A stretch of 56,870 bases of DNA, taken from Ga0074130 sp035565355 (lineage in GTDB: Bacteria; Pseudomonadota; Gammaproteobacteria; Burkholderiales; Rhodocyclaceae). This document shows, piece after piece, positions 23,783 through 33,131 of this stretch. A program made the translations under genes and the position numbers. The DNA lies in the NCBI GenBank assembly GCA_035565355.1, contig DATMSM010000003.1, positions 1 through 56,870 on the forward strand, read 5' to 3'. Within the stretch, counting starts at the first letter, position 1, and every line of letters starts with the position of its first letter. Under the pieces are notes generated by a model that saw only the letters and a list, made by a program, of their open reading frames with translations, had not been told where the DNA came from and searched no databases.

Positions 23783-25987
23783 TTACGCCAGATCAAAACG
23801 ATCCAGATTCATGACCTTGGTCCAGGCAGCGACGAAGTCCTTGACGAACTTGTCCTTGCCATCGGCGCTGGCATAAACCTCAGCCAGGGCGCGCAACACC
23901 GAGTTGGAACCGAACACCAGATCCACACGTGTACCGGTCCACTTCACGGTGCCGGTCTTGCGATCGCGACCTTCGAAGTTGCTGCCGGCCGGCTTCCACT
24001 CGGTCGCCATGTCGAGCAGATTGACGAAGAAATCATTCGTCAGGCTGCCGGGCTTGGCGGTCAGCACACCGTGCTTGCTGCCATCGTAGTTGGCGCCGAG
24101 CACGCGCAGACCACCGATCAAGGCCGTCATTTCAGGCGCGGTGAGCGTGAGCAACTGAGCCTTGTCGACCAGCAGATGCTCAGCCGGCACTTCCGACGGG
24201 GCCTTCAGATAGTTGCGGAAACCATCGGCAAAGGGCTCGAGGTGGGCGAACGATTCAACATCGGTCTGCTCGGCGGAGGCATCCACACGGCCCGCTGCGA
24301 ACGGCACCTCGACGCTGCTACCCGCAGCCTTGGCGGCCATCTCGATGCCAACGCCACCGGCCAGCACAATCACGTCAGCCAACGACAGCTTGCCACTCGC
24401 CTTCTGGATGGCTTCCAGCTTGGGCAACACCTTGGCCGCGATCTGGTTGACCGGCCAGTCCTTCTGCGGCGCCAGGCGAATGCGCGCACCGTTGGCGCCG
24501 CCGCGCTTGTCGCCGCCACGGAAGGTGGAAGCCGAAGCCCAGGCCGTCGTCACCAGCTCGGAGACAGGAATGCCGGCAGCCGCGATCTTGGCCTTGACGT
24601 CGGCGATGTCGGCTGCGCTCGGCTTGTGGATCGGTGCGGGCAACGGATCCTGCCAGAGCAGATCTTCCTTCGGCACTTCCGGACCCATGTAGCGGGCCTT
24701 GGGGCCGAGATCGCGGTGGGTCAGCTTGAACCAGGCGCGTGCATAGGCATCGGCGAAGGCTTGCGGATCATTGAGGAATTTGCGTGAGATCTTTTCGTAG
24801 GCCGGATCGAAGCGCAGCGCCAGATCGGTGGTCAGCATGGTCGGCTTGCGCGGCGGCGAGTCAGGCGTCGGGCCAGGGATAATGGCATCCGCGCCCTTGG
24901 CCACCCACTGGTGCGCCCCGGCCGGGCTCTTGGTCAGCTCCCATTCGAACTTGAACAGGAACTGGAAGAAGTCATTGCTCCAGCGCGCCGGGGTGCTGGT
25001 CCAGGTGACTTCCAGACCGGAGGTGATGGTGTCCTTGCCCTTGCCGGAACCGAACTTGTTCTCCCAGCCGAAACCCTGTTGCTCGAGCGGAGCAGCCTCT
25101 GCATCAACACCCACGTTGGTGGCCGGACCGGCACCGTGAGTCTTGCCGAGCGTATGGCCACCTGCAATCAGCGCCACGGTTTCCTCGTCGTCCATCGCCA
25201 TGCGGCCGAAGGTATCGCGAATATCGTAGGCGGCAAGCAGCGGATCCGGATTGCCGTCGGGACCTTCCGGGTTCACGTAGATCAGGCCCATCTGCACCGC
25301 AGCCAGCGGGTTCTCCAGCTTGCGCGAGTGCACCTTGCCGTCGGCATCGTCGTCTGCTGACAGGACGCCACCGGCCTTGTCCACGCCTTCAGACCCGTGG
25401 GCATAGCGTACATCGCCGCCCAGCCAGGTGGTTTCACGGCCCCAGTACACGTCCTGATCCGGTTCCCATACATCCTCACGACCCGCAGCAAAGCCGAAGG
25501 TACGGAAGCCGGCGTTCTCCAGCGCCACATTACCGGCGAGGATTATCAGGTCGGCCCAGGAAATCTTCTGTCCGTACTTCTGCTTGATCGGCCACAGCAG
25601 GCGACGCGCCTTGTCGAGACTGACGTTGTCGGGCCACGAATTGAGTGGCGCAAAACGCTGCTGGCCGCGTCCGGCGCCACCACGGCCATCGCCGACGCGA
25701 TAGGTGCCTGCACTGTGCCAGGCCATGCGGATCATCAGGCCGGCATAGTTGCCGAAGTCAGCCGGCCACCAATCCTGCGAGTCGGTCATCAGCTTGTTGA
25801 GGTCAGCCTTGAGCGCTGCGTAATCGAGTTTCTGGAACTCTTCGCGGTAGTTGAAATTCTTACCGAGAGGGTTGGACTTTTCCGAGTGCTGGCTCAGGAG
25901 CTCCAACCGCAACTGATTCGGCCACCATTCCTTATTGCTTGTCCCGCCGCCGGACACTTGATGAAACGGACATTTTGACTCGCTCAT
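23783..25987 (-). CDS. katG: Catalase-peroxidase
   Basis: A 734-residue bifunctional haem enzyme that removes hydrogen peroxide. The distal-site block MAWHSAGTYRVGDGRGG has the Arg-Trp-His set (R just before M), GLIYVNPEGPDG holds the tyrosine of the Met-Tyr-Trp crosslink, and the proximal histidine is in ALIAGGHTLGKTHGA. The duplicated C-terminal domain is complete. The start at 25987 (MSESKCPFHQVSGGG) follows GAGGAGAG; the frame is open 24 codons further up, but that part is intergenic in character. A possible -10 (TATACT on the minus strand) is at 26035-26040. Confidence 0.97.
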   Translation of the reverse strand: MSESKCPFHQVSGGGTSNKEWWPNQLRLELLSQHSEKSNPLGKNFNYREEFQKLDYAALKADLNKLMTDSQDWWPADFGNYAGLMIRMAWHSAGTYRVGDGRGGAGRGQQRFAPLNSWPDNVSLDKARRLLWPIKQKYGQKISWADLIILAGNVALENAGFRTFGFAAGREDVWEPDQDVYWGRETTWLGGDVRYAHGSEGVDKAGGVLSADDDADGKVHSRKLENPLAAVQMGLIYVNPEGPDGNPDPLLAAYDIRDTFGRMAMDDEETVALIAGGHTLGKTHGAGPATNVGVDAEAAPLEQQGFGWENKFGSGKGKDTITSGLEVTWTSTPARWSNDFFQFLFKFEWELTKSPAGAHQWVAKGADAIIPGPTPDSPPRKPTMLTTDLALRFDPAYEKISRKFLNDPQAFADAYARAWFKLTHRDLGPKARYMGPEVPKEDLLWQDPLPAPIHKPSAADIADVKAKIAAAGIPVSELVTTAWASASTFRGGDKRGGANGARIRLAPQKDWPVNQIAAKVLPKLEAIQKASGKLSLADVIVLAGGVGIEMAAKAAGSSVEVPFAAGRVDASAEQTDVESFAHLEPFADGFRNYLKAPSEVPAEHLLVDKAQLLTLTAPEMTALIGGLRVLGANYDGSKHGVLTAKPGSLTNDFFVNLLDMATEWKPAGSNFEGRDRKTGTVKWTGTRVDLVFGSNSVLRALAEVYASADGKDKFVKDFVAAWTKVMNLDRFDLA

Positions 25988-26077
25988 GGCGCACTCTCCT
26001 CGAATTGAACTACGGGTATAGATCGGTAGATTCGAGTATAGAGAACAGTTTTCGCTCAATAAAATTGTCTTTTGTCA

Positions 26078-26107
26078 TTTGGTGAATAGGCAGTGACTAT
26101 CACCAAA
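26078..26107. other. Inverted repeat between pgl and katG
   Basis: TTTGGTGA (26078-26085) and TCACCAAA (26100-26107) form an eight-pair dyad with a 14-base gap. It lies upstream of katG and downstream of pgl on the same strand, so it could be a weak terminator for pgl or an operator for katG. The AT-rich sequence nearby is consistent with a promoter. Confidence 0.4.
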
Positions 26108-26170
26108 AGGAGGAATATTGCCCGGACCTGATAAACAAGACCGAGGAAGCGGCGCCACCTCATTCCGCAC

Positions 26171-26887
26171 TCAACTGCCCGCAGCTTCGTTATCCAGGTA
26201 AATATCCACGCCCCCGGTCGCCACGATCCGGCTGGCGGGAATGGCCAGCCCCGCCCTCCAGTCACGCACGGCACCGGCCTTGCCAGCGCCGCTGACAAGG
26301 AACAGCACGGACTCAGTCGCGCTGAGGCGATCGAGACTCAGGCTGACGCGATCCGGCGGGGGCTTCGGCGCATCGTGCACTGGCAGCACGGGTGGCCAAG
26401 AAACAGCACGCTCCCACGCATGCATGGGGAACAAACTCGCCGTATGACCGTCTTCTCCCAAGCCGAGCAATACCAGATCAAAGCGCGGCACTTCTTTCAC
26501 CACCTCGGTGTAGGCACGAGCTGCCGCCTCTGCCCCCAGTTCGGAAGGAATCGGATGGATCTGCAATGCAGGAATCGGCACATGCGCAAGCCAGGAGACC
26601 ATGGCCATGCGGCTATTCCGCTCTGGATGCTGAGGCGGAAGGCAACGCTCGTCGCCGAAATAGATGTGCCACCTGCGCCAGTCGGCCTGCTCGGCGCGCA
26701 GCACCTCGTAAACATAGCGCGGCGTGGTGCCACCAGCCAGTACAAGATGAAACGCGCCATGCGCAACGATCGCGGTGTTCGCAGCAGCCAGTATGTACGC
26801 GACCGCCGCCTCCTCGAGCTCTCCGACGCTGGCAAAAACATGCCACTGGGATAGCTGCGTTTCGGCATTTGGATTTAAAGTAGTCAT
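26171..26887 (-). CDS. pgl: 6-phosphogluconolactonase
   Basis: A 238-residue DevB-type lactonase of the oxidative pentose phosphate pathway. Motifs are LVLAGGTTPRYVYEVL near the N-terminus, YFGDERCLPPQHPERNSR, and LGLGEDGHTASLFP. The ATG at 26887 is chosen over an open upstream extension that runs into the gnd promoter area. It is divergent from gnd-zwf, so the three enzymes that turn glucose 6-phosphate into ribulose 5-phosphate are grouped around one 72-base spacer that probably holds both promoters. Confidence 0.94.
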   Translation of the reverse strand: MTTLNPNAETQLSQWHVFASVGELEEAAVAYILAAANTAIVAHGAFHLVLAGGTTPRYVYEVLRAEQADWRRWHIYFGDERCLPPQHPERNSRMAMVSWLAHVPIPALQIHPIPSELGAEAAARAYTEVVKEVPRFDLVLLGLGEDGHTASLFPMHAWERAVSWPPVLPVHDAPKPPPDRVSLSLDRLSATESVLFLVSGAGKAGAVRDWRAGLAIPASRIVATGGVDIYLDNEAAGS

Positions 26888-26959
26888 AATCGATTTTTCC
26901 TCGCGTGGTGGTGCCGGGCAGTCGGTGGCATGCGCACTCACTTTCTGGAGTACGAAGTT

Positions 26960-28084
26960 ATGCATCTAGCGATGATAGGACTTGGCAAGATGGGCGGCAA
27001 TATGGTGCGCCGCCTGCGACAGCATGGCATAGATGTCACCGGCTACGATCATGTCCCTGCCGCCGTGGCGCAATTAGCCAAGGAGTCCGGCATGCAGGCG
27101 GCGCAATCGGTCGCCGACGCCGTAGCGAAACTGCCCTCGCCGCGCATCATCTGGTTGATGCTGCCGAGCGGATCGCCCACCGAAAGCCAGCTCGTCGCCC
27201 TTGCGCCCATGCTCGACAAGGGCGACATCATCATCGACGGCGGCAACTCCAACTACAAGGAAAGCCAGCGCCGTGGCGCCTGGCTGGCCGAACGGGGCAT
27301 CGGCTTCATGGACGCCGGCACCTCGGGCGGCATCTGGGGCCTGGAGAACGGCTACTGCCTGATGGTCGGTGCCACGCCCGAAGTCGCCAAGACGGTGCAG
27401 CCCATCCTCGAAGCGCTCGCACCCAAGGGCGTGCCCGGCTGGGCGCATGTCGGCCCGGTCGGTGCCGGTCATTTCACCAAGATGATTCACAACGGCATCG
27501 AGTACGGCATGATGCAGGCCTTCGCCGAAGGTTTGGACCTGATGCGTGGCAAGGAAGAGTTCAATCTCGATCTGGCGCAAATCACCGAGCTGTGGCGCCA
27601 CTCCTCCGTGGTGCGCAGCTGGCTGCTCGACCTCACCGCAGATGCACTCAAGAGCGATCAGAAGCTCGACCATATCAAGCCCTATGTGCCGGACTCTGGC
27701 GAAGGCCGCTGGACCGTGGTCGAATCCATCGAGCAAGGCATCGCCGCACCGGTGCTGACGCTGGCGCTGCAGATGCGCTTCGCCAGTCAGGATGAACAAG
27801 GCTACAGCTACCGCCTGCTCTCCTTGATGCGCAATGCCTTCGGCGGCCACGCGGTCGCCATGGTGCCCGGTGCCAAATCCGCCGGCGAGGGGCAGCAGGT
27901 CCCGGTCGGCAAGGTCGATCCGGGCGTCACCTCCGACAAGCCCAAGGCACCGGCGGCCTCCGCCGCCGTGCCGGGCGAGGACGTCAAGACGCCGGATGCG
28001 CCCGCCGATGCCGTCGCCAGCAGTCACAAGGCCGCGCCCCAGCCTGCCGACACTCAGGTTACGCCGCAGAGGAGCAAGAAATGA
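26960..28084 (+). CDS. gnd: 6-phosphogluconate dehydrogenase (decarboxylating), short type with C-terminal extension
   Basis: A 374-residue protein of the short (about 300-residue) 6-phosphogluconate dehydrogenase family. Visible are IGLGKMGGNMVRRL (NAD(P) site), IIDGGNSNYKESQRR, and GPVGAGHFTKMIHNGIEYGM with the catalytic lysine and asparagine. The catalytic part ends near residue 305 (FGGHAVAMVPG); the last 65-70 residues are Ala/Pro/Lys/Gln-rich and look unstructured. The ATG at 26960 is preceded by CTGGAG. Its stop overlaps zwf by four bases (ATGA). Confidence 0.93.
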   Translation: MHLAMIGLGKMGGNMVRRLRQHGIDVTGYDHVPAAVAQLAKESGMQAAQSVADAVAKLPSPRIIWLMLPSGSPTESQLVALAPMLDKGDIIIDGGNSNYKESQRRGAWLAERGIGFMDAGTSGGIWGLENGYCLMVGATPEVAKTVQPILEALAPKGVPGWAHVGPVGAGHFTKMIHNGIEYGMMQAFAEGLDLMRGKEEFNLDLAQITELWRHSSVVRSWLLDLTADALKSDQKLDHIKPYVPDSGEGRWTVVESIEQGIAAPVLTLALQMRFASQDEQGYSYRLLSLMRNAFGGHAVAMVPGAKSAGEGQQVPVGKVDPGVTSDKPKAPAASAAVPGEDVKTPDAPADAVASSHKAAPQPADTQVTPQRSKK

Positions 28085-29586
28085 GTCCGATCGACCCGTG
28101 CACGCTAGTCATCTTCGGCGCCGGCGGCAATCTGTCGCGGCGCAAGCTCATCCCGGCCCTGTTCCAACTCGAACGCGCGGGGCGCCTGCCCGAGCGCATG
28201 GTCATCCTCGCCTCCGGCCTCGACAAGTGGAGTCGCGAGCAATGGATAGAAAAGATGCACGAGTTCCTGCGCGAAAAACATCCGCAGGGCATAGACCAGG
28301 CGGCACTTGAACGCTTCACCGCGCGCCAGCAGTACCACGCCAACGCGGCCGGCGATCCCGATGCCTATAACGACCTCAAGGCCCTGCTCGCCGACGAGAG
28401 CATCTATCCGCCGAATGTGCTGTTCTACATGGCGGTACGGCCCTCCGAATTTCCATTCATCATCGAACGCCTGGGTGATGCCGGCATGCTGCAGCAGAAC
28501 GGCGGCTGGCGCCGCGTGGTGATCGAGAAGCCCTTCGGCTACGACCTGATCAGCTCGCAGACGTTGCAGCGCGGCCTGGAGAAATATCTCGAGGAGAAAC
28601 AGGTCTTCCGCATCGATCACTACCTCGGCAAGGGCACGGTGCAGAATGTGATGGTGTTCCGCTTCGCCAACATCCTGCTCGAGCCGTTGTGGAATCGTCA
28701 TTACATCGACCACGTGCAAATCACGCACTCGGAAACGCTGGGCATCGAGGGCCGCGCCGATTACTACGACAATGCCGGCGCCCTGCGCGACATGATCCAG
28801 AGTCACCTGCTCCAGTTGATGACTCTCGTTGCCATGGAACCGCCGGTGAGCCTGGCCGCCGAGCATCTGCGCGACGAGAAGGTCAAGGTGCTCAAATCCA
28901 TACGTCCGATCACGCAGAATGCCGTGCATGCGCACGCCTTCCGCGGCCAGTACGCCAGCGGCAACATCAATGGCAAGCCGGTACCCGGCTACCTTGAAGA
29001 GCAAGGCGTGCCGGCCGGCAGCACCACCGAAACCTATGCCGCCTTGAAGCTCTTCGTCGACAACTGGCGCTGGAGCGGCGTGCCCTTCTATCTGCGCACC
29101 GGCAAGCGCATGGCGGAAGGCGCCTCAGCCATCAGCATCCGCTTCAAGAACCCGCCGCAGAATATTCTGCGCAATATGCGTCAGGAGTTCGGGCGGCCCA
29201 ACTGGCTGATGCTGGGCATACAACCCGATGAATGCCTGAAGTTGGAGCTCCAGGTCAAGGAACCCGGCCTCGACCTGCATACCCGCACCATGAGCCTGGA
29301 TGCCACCTATCGCAAGGATGACGATGCCGACATCGACGCCTATGAAGGCCTACTGCTCGATGCAATGGAAGGCGACCACTCGCTGTTCCTGCGCATAGAC
29401 GAAGTCGAGAATGCATGGCGCGTGGTCGACCCCATCATCAAGGTCTGGGCCATGGAACGCGAGTTCATCAACACGTATCCGGCAGGTTCCTGGGGGCCGC
29501 GCGGCACCTACCGCCTGTTTGACCGCGACGATCAGTTCTGGCGCCACTCGCTGGATCTCGAAGGCGGCAAGCTGGAGGCCTACTAG
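28081..29586 (+). CDS. zwf: Glucose-6-phosphate 1-dehydrogenase
   Basis: A 501-residue enzyme making 6-phosphogluconolactone and NADPH (or NADH). The N-terminal coenzyme site reads FGAGGNLSRRKLIPAL, a slight variant of the common GASGDLAKRK. The catalytic block RIDHYLGKGTVQNVM contains the active-site histidine, and EKPFGYDL is present. It overlaps gnd at the start and is followed five bases later by a channel gene, so all three may be one transcript. Confidence 0.96.
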   Translation: MSPIDPCTLVIFGAGGNLSRRKLIPALFQLERAGRLPERMVILASGLDKWSREQWIEKMHEFLREKHPQGIDQAALERFTARQQYHANAAGDPDAYNDLKALLADESIYPPNVLFYMAVRPSEFPFIIERLGDAGMLQQNGGWRRVVIEKPFGYDLISSQTLQRGLEKYLEEKQVFRIDHYLGKGTVQNVMVFRFANILLEPLWNRHYIDHVQITHSETLGIEGRADYYDNAGALRDMIQSHLLQLMTLVAMEPPVSLAAEHLRDEKVKVLKSIRPITQNAVHAHAFRGQYASGNINGKPVPGYLEEQGVPAGSTTETYAALKLFVDNWRWSGVPFYLRTGKRMAEGASAISIRFKNPPQNILRNMRQEFGRPNWLMLGIQPDECLKLELQVKEPGLDLHTRTMSLDATYRKDDDADIDAYEGLLLDAMEGDHSLFLRIDEVENAWRVVDPIIKVWAMEREFINTYPAGSWGPRGTYRLFDRDDQFWRHSLDLEGGKLEAY

Positions 29587-29591
29587 ACAAG

Positions 29592-30464
29592 ATGGCGCTG
29601 ACTTCGGCAGATCTGGGAAAACCGGAAGGAGGCTGGCGCCTCCGCCTCTATATCGTCATCTTCGAGGCCGATACGGAAGCCGGGCGTCGTTTTGATCAAT
29701 GGCTGATCGCCGCCATCCTGCTCAGCATCACAGTGGTGATGGCTGACAGCGTGGCGGCCATCAATGCACGGCTACGCCTGCCGCTGAATATCTTGGAATG
29801 GTTCTTCACCCTGCTGTTCACTGCCGAATATGCAGCGCGCCTTGCTTGCGTCCGCAAACCGTGGCGCTACGCGCTCAGTTTCTACGGCATCGTCGACCTG
29901 CTGGCCGTGCTGCCAACCTGGTTGGCCATGTTCTGGCCCGAAGCGCACGCCCTGATCGATGTGCGCATCCTGCGCCTGCTGCGTGTCTTCCGCATCATGA
30001 AGTTGTCGGCGCTGTTCAGCGAGTACCAGATGCTCGGCCAGGCCCTCTACGCCAGCCGGCGGAAGATCCTCGTCTTCCTGTCGGTGGTGATGATGATCGT
30101 GATCGTACTGGGCTCGCTGATGTATGTGGTCGAGGGGCCCGGCAACGGCTTCACCAGTGTGCCGACCAGTGTCTACTGGGCCATCACCACGCTGACCACG
30201 GTCGGCTTCGGTGACATCACGCCAAAGACTGACATCGGCCGCCTGATTTCATCGCTGATGATGCTGATCGGCTGGGGCACGCTCGCGGTGCCCACCGGCA
30301 TCGTCACTTCAGAACTGACGGCGCAGCGCTTCGCCTACAAGCCCCCAACCACCCGCACCTGCCACGAGTGCCTGAGCGAAGGCCACGCAGCCGATGCCCG
30401 CTACTGCATGCACTGCGGCAAGGCGCTGCCGGCCTACCAGACCGATCCCAATTCACCGGCTTGA
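29592..30464 (+). CDS. Voltage-gated potassium-channel-like protein with C-terminal zinc ribbon
   Basis: A 290-residue membrane protein with six helices. The S4-like helix (residues 123-137, DVRILRLLRVFRIMK) carries arginines every third residue. The pore loop has the potassium filter TTVGFGD near residues 201-207. After S6 there is no RCK domain; instead residues 257-275 hold C-x2-C-x11-C-x2-C, a zinc-ribbon pattern. The protein is thus a KvAP-like channel with an unusual short cytosolic tail. Its position directly after zwf is unexplained. Confidence 0.85.
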   Translation: MALTSADLGKPEGGWRLRLYIVIFEADTEAGRRFDQWLIAAILLSITVVMADSVAAINARLRLPLNILEWFFTLLFTAEYAARLACVRKPWRYALSFYGIVDLLAVLPTWLAMFWPEAHALIDVRILRLLRVFRIMKLSALFSEYQMLGQALYASRRKILVFLSVVMMIVIVLGSLMYVVEGPGNGFTSVPTSVYWAITTLTTVGFGDITPKTDIGRLISSLMMLIGWGTLAVPTGIVTSELTAQRFAYKPPTTRTCHECLSEGHAADARYCMHCGKALPAYQTDPNSPA

Positions 30465-30481
30465 TCAACCGCTGACCTAAC

Positions 30482-32962
30482 TCAGGCGGCAGGGTCTACC
30501 GGCACCGCATTCCAGATCGTCTTCGCATACTCGGCGATGGTGCGGTCGCTGGAGAACTTGCCCATGTTGGCGACGTTGATGATGGCCTTGCGCATCCACT
30601 CGTCCTGATCCCGATAGGCCGCGTCGACGGCATCCTGGGCGGCAACATACGACGCATAGTCCGCCAGCAGCAGGTAATGATCGCTGCCGAGGAGCACCTC
30701 GACGATGGGTGCGTAGCGGTCTGCCTCGTCCGGCGAAAAGTAGCCGCTGGCGATCATGTCGATGACCTCGCGCAGCTCGGCATTTTTCTCGTAGTAATCG
30801 CGTGGCCGGTAGCCGCTGGCCCGCAGATCATCGACTTCGTCGGTGGTCAGGCCAAAGATGAAGATGTTGTCGGCGCCGACCTCGTTCCTGATCTCGATAT
30901 TGGCGCCGTCGAGCGTGCCTATGGTCAGCGCGCCGTTGAGTGCCATCTTCATGTTGCCGGTACCCGAGGCCTCGGTGCCGGCCGTTGATATCTGCTCCGA
31001 CAAGTCGGCCGCCGGGATCATGATTTCGGCGGTCGAGACATCGTAGTTCGGCACGAACACGATCTTCAGCTTGTCGCCGACACGCGGGTCGTTATTCACG
31101 ATATCGGCCACATCGTTGATGAGGCGGATGATGCGCTTGGCCATCACATAGCCCGGCGCGGCCTTGCCGCCGAACAGCACCACTCGCGAAACCCAGTCCG
31201 TAGTATCCGGGCCGGCGTGACGAATGCGGTTGTAGAGCGTGACGATATGCAGCAGATTGAGCAACTGGCGCTTGTACTCGTGCATACGCTTGATCTGAAC
31301 GTCGAACAGCGCATCGGTACTGATATGCAGGCCGAGGCGCTCCATGACCAGTGCGGCCAGGCGCTGCTTGTTGGCGCGCTTGACCTCAGCAAACTCGGCG
31401 CGGAAGGCGGCATCGGCGGCGTACTTTTCCAACTGCTTGAGTTCCGACAGGTTCTTGACCCAAGCGTCGCCGATCTTGCTGGAGATCAAGGCCGACAGGC
31501 CGCGATTGGCCTGATTGAGCCAGCGCCGCGGCGTGATGCCATTGGTCATGTTGACGATGCGGTCCGGGTAGAGCATATGGAAATCGGCAAAGATCGTCTG
31601 CTTCATCAGCTCGGTATGAATGGCCGCGACGCCATTGACCTTGTGCGAGCCGACCATGGCCAGGTGGGCCATGCGCACGCGGCGATCACCGTCCTCGCCG
31701 ATGATGGAGACGCGCCGCAGCAGGTCGTTGTCGCCCGGATGGCGGTGCATCACCTCGCGCAGGAAGCGGTGGTTAATTTCGTAGATGATCTGCAGATGAC
31801 GCGGCAGCACGCTCTCGAACAGTTCCACCGGCCAGGTTTCCAGCGCTTCCGGCATCAGCGTGTGGTTGGTGTAGGCAAAGGTGCGGCGCGTGATGCTCCA
31901 GGCCTTGTCCCAATCCAGATGATGGATATCCACCAGGATGCGCATCAACTCCGCCACCGCAATCGAGGGATGGGTATCGTTGAGCTGGATCGCAACCTTG
32001 TCGGGCAATGCGTCGAAGGTCTTGTGATACTTGCTGTAGCGGTAGATGATGTCCTGCAATGAGGCGCAAACAAAGAAGTATTGCTGCTTGAGACGCAGCT
32101 CGCGCCCCATCTTGGTGGTGTCGTCCGGATAGAGGACCTTGGAGAGGTTCTCAGACTGGTTCTTGTCCTCGACCGCCTTGATGTAGTTGCCCTCGTTGAA
32201 ATAGCCGAGATCGAAATCGCGCGAGGCCTTGGCCGCCCACAGGCGCATATTGTTGGCGGTGCGGTTGGCGTAGCCGGGAATCGGCGTATCGTGGGCCATG
32301 GCCATCACGTCGTCGGTATCGACCCAGCTGTAGCGATGCACGCCATGCTCGTCGGTGTATTCGACCACACGACCGTGGAATTTCACGTGATAGAGCACCT
32401 CGGGACGGGCGAACTCCCAGGGATTGCTGTAGCGCAACCAGTTGTCCGGATGCTCGACCTGCTGGCCGTGCTCGATCTGCTGCGAGAACATGCCATATTC
32501 ATAGCGGATGCCGTAGCCGTAGCCCGGGATCTGCAATGTCGCCATCGAATCGAGAAAACAGGCCGCCAGGCGCCCGAGGCCGCCGTTGCCAAGCGCGGCG
32601 TCGGGCTCGACCTCGCGTATCGAATCCAGATTGATACCCTGTGCTTCCAGTGCCGCGCGGCAGTCGGGCTCGATCCCCAGATTGAGCATGGCATTCATCA
32701 GGGTGCGCCCCATCAGAAATTCCATCGACAGGTAGTAAACGCGCTTGGCATCATTCGCGTAATAGCTGCGCATGGTGTCCATCCAGCGCCCGATCAGGTG
32801 GTCGCGTGTGGCATAGGCGGTGGCGCTGTACCAATCGCGCGGCGTCGCCGTGATCGTGTCCTTGCCGACCGTGTAAGTCAGGTGGCTGGTCAGCGAAGGC
32901 CGGTGCGCATCCCCTCCGATGGCATCTTCGACTGCGGTGGAAACCGGGCGCTCGGGCATCAC
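30482..32962 (-). CDS. glgP: Glycogen/maltodextrin phosphorylase
   Basis: An 826-residue GT35 phosphorylase that releases glucose 1-phosphate from alpha-glucans. The pyridoxal-phosphate site is in EASGTGNMKMALNGALTIGT (lysine after GNM). N-terminal blocks YYLSMEFLMGRTL and DAALGNGGLGRLAACFLDSMA are typical. No other glycogen gene is adjacent; the gene is convergent with the channel gene upstream and appears monocistronic. Full length, no disruption seen. Confidence 0.96.
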   Translation of the reverse strand: MMPERPVSTAVEDAIGGDAHRPSLTSHLTYTVGKDTITATPRDWYSATAYATRDHLIGRWMDTMRSYYANDAKRVYYLSMEFLMGRTLMNAMLNLGIEPDCRAALEAQGINLDSIREVEPDAALGNGGLGRLAACFLDSMATLQIPGYGYGIRYEYGMFSQQIEHGQQVEHPDNWLRYSNPWEFARPEVLYHVKFHGRVVEYTDEHGVHRYSWVDTDDVMAMAHDTPIPGYANRTANNMRLWAAKASRDFDLGYFNEGNYIKAVEDKNQSENLSKVLYPDDTTKMGRELRLKQQYFFVCASLQDIIYRYSKYHKTFDALPDKVAIQLNDTHPSIAVAELMRILVDIHHLDWDKAWSITRRTFAYTNHTLMPEALETWPVELFESVLPRHLQIIYEINHRFLREVMHRHPGDNDLLRRVSIIGEDGDRRVRMAHLAMVGSHKVNGVAAIHTELMKQTIFADFHMLYPDRIVNMTNGITPRRWLNQANRGLSALISSKIGDAWVKNLSELKQLEKYAADAAFRAEFAEVKRANKQRLAALVMERLGLHISTDALFDVQIKRMHEYKRQLLNLLHIVTLYNRIRHAGPDTTDWVSRVVLFGGKAAPGYVMAKRIIRLINDVADIVNNDPRVGDKLKIVFVPNYDVSTAEIMIPAADLSEQISTAGTEASGTGNMKMALNGALTIGTLDGANIEIRNEVGADNIFIFGLTTDEVDDLRASGYRPRDYYEKNAELREVIDMIASGYFSPDEADRYAPIVEVLLGSDHYLLLADYASYVAAQDAVDAAYRDQDEWMRKAIINVANMGKFSSDRTIAEYAKTIWNAVPVDPAA

Positions 32963-33131
32963 ATTCTCCTAGGAAAGGCTGTCACAGGCCTGCCATAAAT
33001 CATTCAGGACAGACATGCTGATGGATAGATAAGTAGAGCCCAGAGCGCCGCCTGCTGTCAAGCAGACATGCGCCTGTCATGAGTCGGCTCTGTATTGAGC
33101 GGACTCCACCGGGAAAGTAAAGTTCATCGCC

